From an uncultured bacterium (GTDB lineage Bacteria > Planctomycetota > UBA1135 > UBA2386), in the NCBI GenBank assembly GCA_938003515.1, contig CALKYL010000098.1:1-6097 (forward strand): a DNA stretch of 6,097 nucleotides, written 5' to 3'. The position numbers were made by a program, and so were the translations under genes. The notes beneath the pieces were generated by a model. That model had not been told where the DNA came from. It saw nothing but the letters and a program-made list of their open reading frames with translations, and did no database searches. The first letter of the stretch is position 1, and every line of letters starts with the position of its first letter. Below are positions 5,543 through 6,097 of this stretch, in pieces.

Positions 5543-6097
5543 ATGCCTCGCTTCCAGCTGCTCGTTCGCGAACTCGGGAAGGAGCCCCGGGCCGTGCCGC
5601 TCGGCGACCCGGTGGTCGTCGGCCGCTCACGCAGCGTCGACGTGACCGTCGAAGACGAGGAGGTCGGCCGCAAGCAGTTCAAGATCGGCGTCACGTCCGG
5701 CTTCGTCGTGCTCGAAGGGCTCGGCGCGACCAACCCGACCCGCGTCGACGACGTGCTGCTCGCGGCCGGCGAGAAGCGCACCGTCGACCCCGGCTCGACG
5801 ATCCGCGTCGGCAAGACGACGTTCGTCGTCGAACGGGCCGACGCGACCGAGAGCCTGCCGCCCGGCCCGCCGCCCGAGGCCGTCGCCGACGCGACGATGG
5901 TCGCGCCGCGGCCCGGACCGAGCGGCAAGCCGTCGGCGCCGCCCGTGGAACCGGCGGCCGACGACGCCCCGATGCACACGATGGAGATGCCGCGCCCCGG
6001 CGCGCGCCCGGGCGGCCCGACGCCACCGGCGGCCCCGCCGGCGGGCGCCGAGGAGACCGGCGCCGGCGCGCCACCGGGCGCGGCGGCGGGGCCCGGC
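5543..6097 (+). CDS. FHA-domain protein with Pro/Ala/Gly-rich linker, incomplete at the right edge
   Basis: From the ATG at 5543 the frame is open for 185 codons to the window end. An in-frame TAG at 5522-5524 with no other start codon in between fixes this start; no ribosome-binding site is obvious. Residues 1-98 have the FHA pattern: beta strand F-Q-L-L-V at 4-8, V-V-V-G-R-S at 24-29, a position equivalent to S-R-x-H at 42-45, N64-P-T where N-G-T is usual, and I-R-V-G at 87-90 before a last strand F-V-V-E. FHA domains bind phosphothreonine peptides, usually in Ser/Thr-kinase signalling. Here G-R-K-Q replaces the usual S-R-x-H, and Asn-64 is followed by Pro, so binding may be altered. Residues 99-185 are a low-complexity linker containing two T-M-x-x-P-R-P-G motifs (118-125, 146-153). 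Effector domains, if any, lie beyond the window. It is divergent from the barrel operon; a functional link is unproven. Confidence 0.83.
   Translation, partial: MPRFQLLVRELGKEPRAVPLGDPVVVGRSRSVDVTVEDEEVGRKQFKIGVTSGFVVLEGLGATNPTRVDDVLLAAGEKRTVDPGSTIRVGKTTFVVERADATESLPPGPPPEAVADATMVAPRPGPSGKPSAPPVEPAADDAPMHTMEMPRPGARPGGPTPPAAPPAGAEETGAGAPPGAAAGPG

Noticed and set aside
5361..5630. A 90-codon N-terminal extension of the barrel gene to 5630
   Set aside because: It would overlap the divergent FHA gene and put the signal peptide internal; the GAGG site supports 5360.
4284..5645. Plus-strand open frame of 453 codons opposite the barrel gene, running into the FHA gene
   Set aside because: Biased Val/Glu/Arg composition with no domain; its end overlaps the FHA coding frame, which has a clear fold signature.
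5521..6074. Minus-strand open frames opposite the FHA gene
   Set aside because: Ser/Thr/Arg-rich or Arg-rich shadows of the FHA frame, with no domain or signal features.

Overview
The window is very GC-rich (third codon positions almost all G or C). It carries three complete genes on the minus strand, the start of a plus-strand gene that runs off the right edge, and probably the start of another minus-strand gene running off the left edge. The complete proteins look exported: two have Sec-type or lipoprotein signals and one is a beta-barrel, so the host has an outer membrane. The secreted nidogen-like protein has a C-terminal module (YGxGC, then G-T-x-W-x-V, ending in a short VGF tail) of a kind I associate with large paralogous families in marine Planctomycetes. 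Planctomycetota is therefore the best guess, from recall and not from any search.

Layout, left to right. 1-124 (-): N-terminal piece of an unidentified protein. 125-295: short gap with several GC-rich hairpins, plus a small tandem duplication that repeats the stop codon of the next gene. 296-1447 (-): secreted nidogen-like protein. 1448-1704: intergenic region with an operator-like dyad near the gene start and a 91-base, heavily paired structured element followed by a T5 run. 1705-3636 (-): predicted outer-membrane lipoprotein with two HbpS/GlcG-like domains. 3639-5360 (-): predicted outer-membrane beta-barrel with an alginate-export-like C-terminal part. 5361-5542: divergent intergenic region. 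5543-6097 (+): FHA-domain protein, incomplete.

The barrel and the lipoprotein form a two-gene operon transcribed right to left. The barrel's stop and the lipoprotein's ATG are 2 bases apart and the second gene lacks a clear ribosome-binding site, so translation is probably coupled. Both products are predicted to reach the outer membrane. The simplest hypothesis is a barrel/lipoprotein pair that binds or passes a small ligand, haem being one candidate because of the HbpS/GlcG fold. The ligand is not shown by the sequence. The nidogen-like gene is separated by 257 bp of structured DNA and is probably its own unit. The FHA gene is divergent and points to Ser/Thr-phosphorylation signalling, but its phosphopeptide-binding residues are substituted.

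I see no tRNA, rRNA, CRISPR array, insertion sequence or recognisable phage gene.
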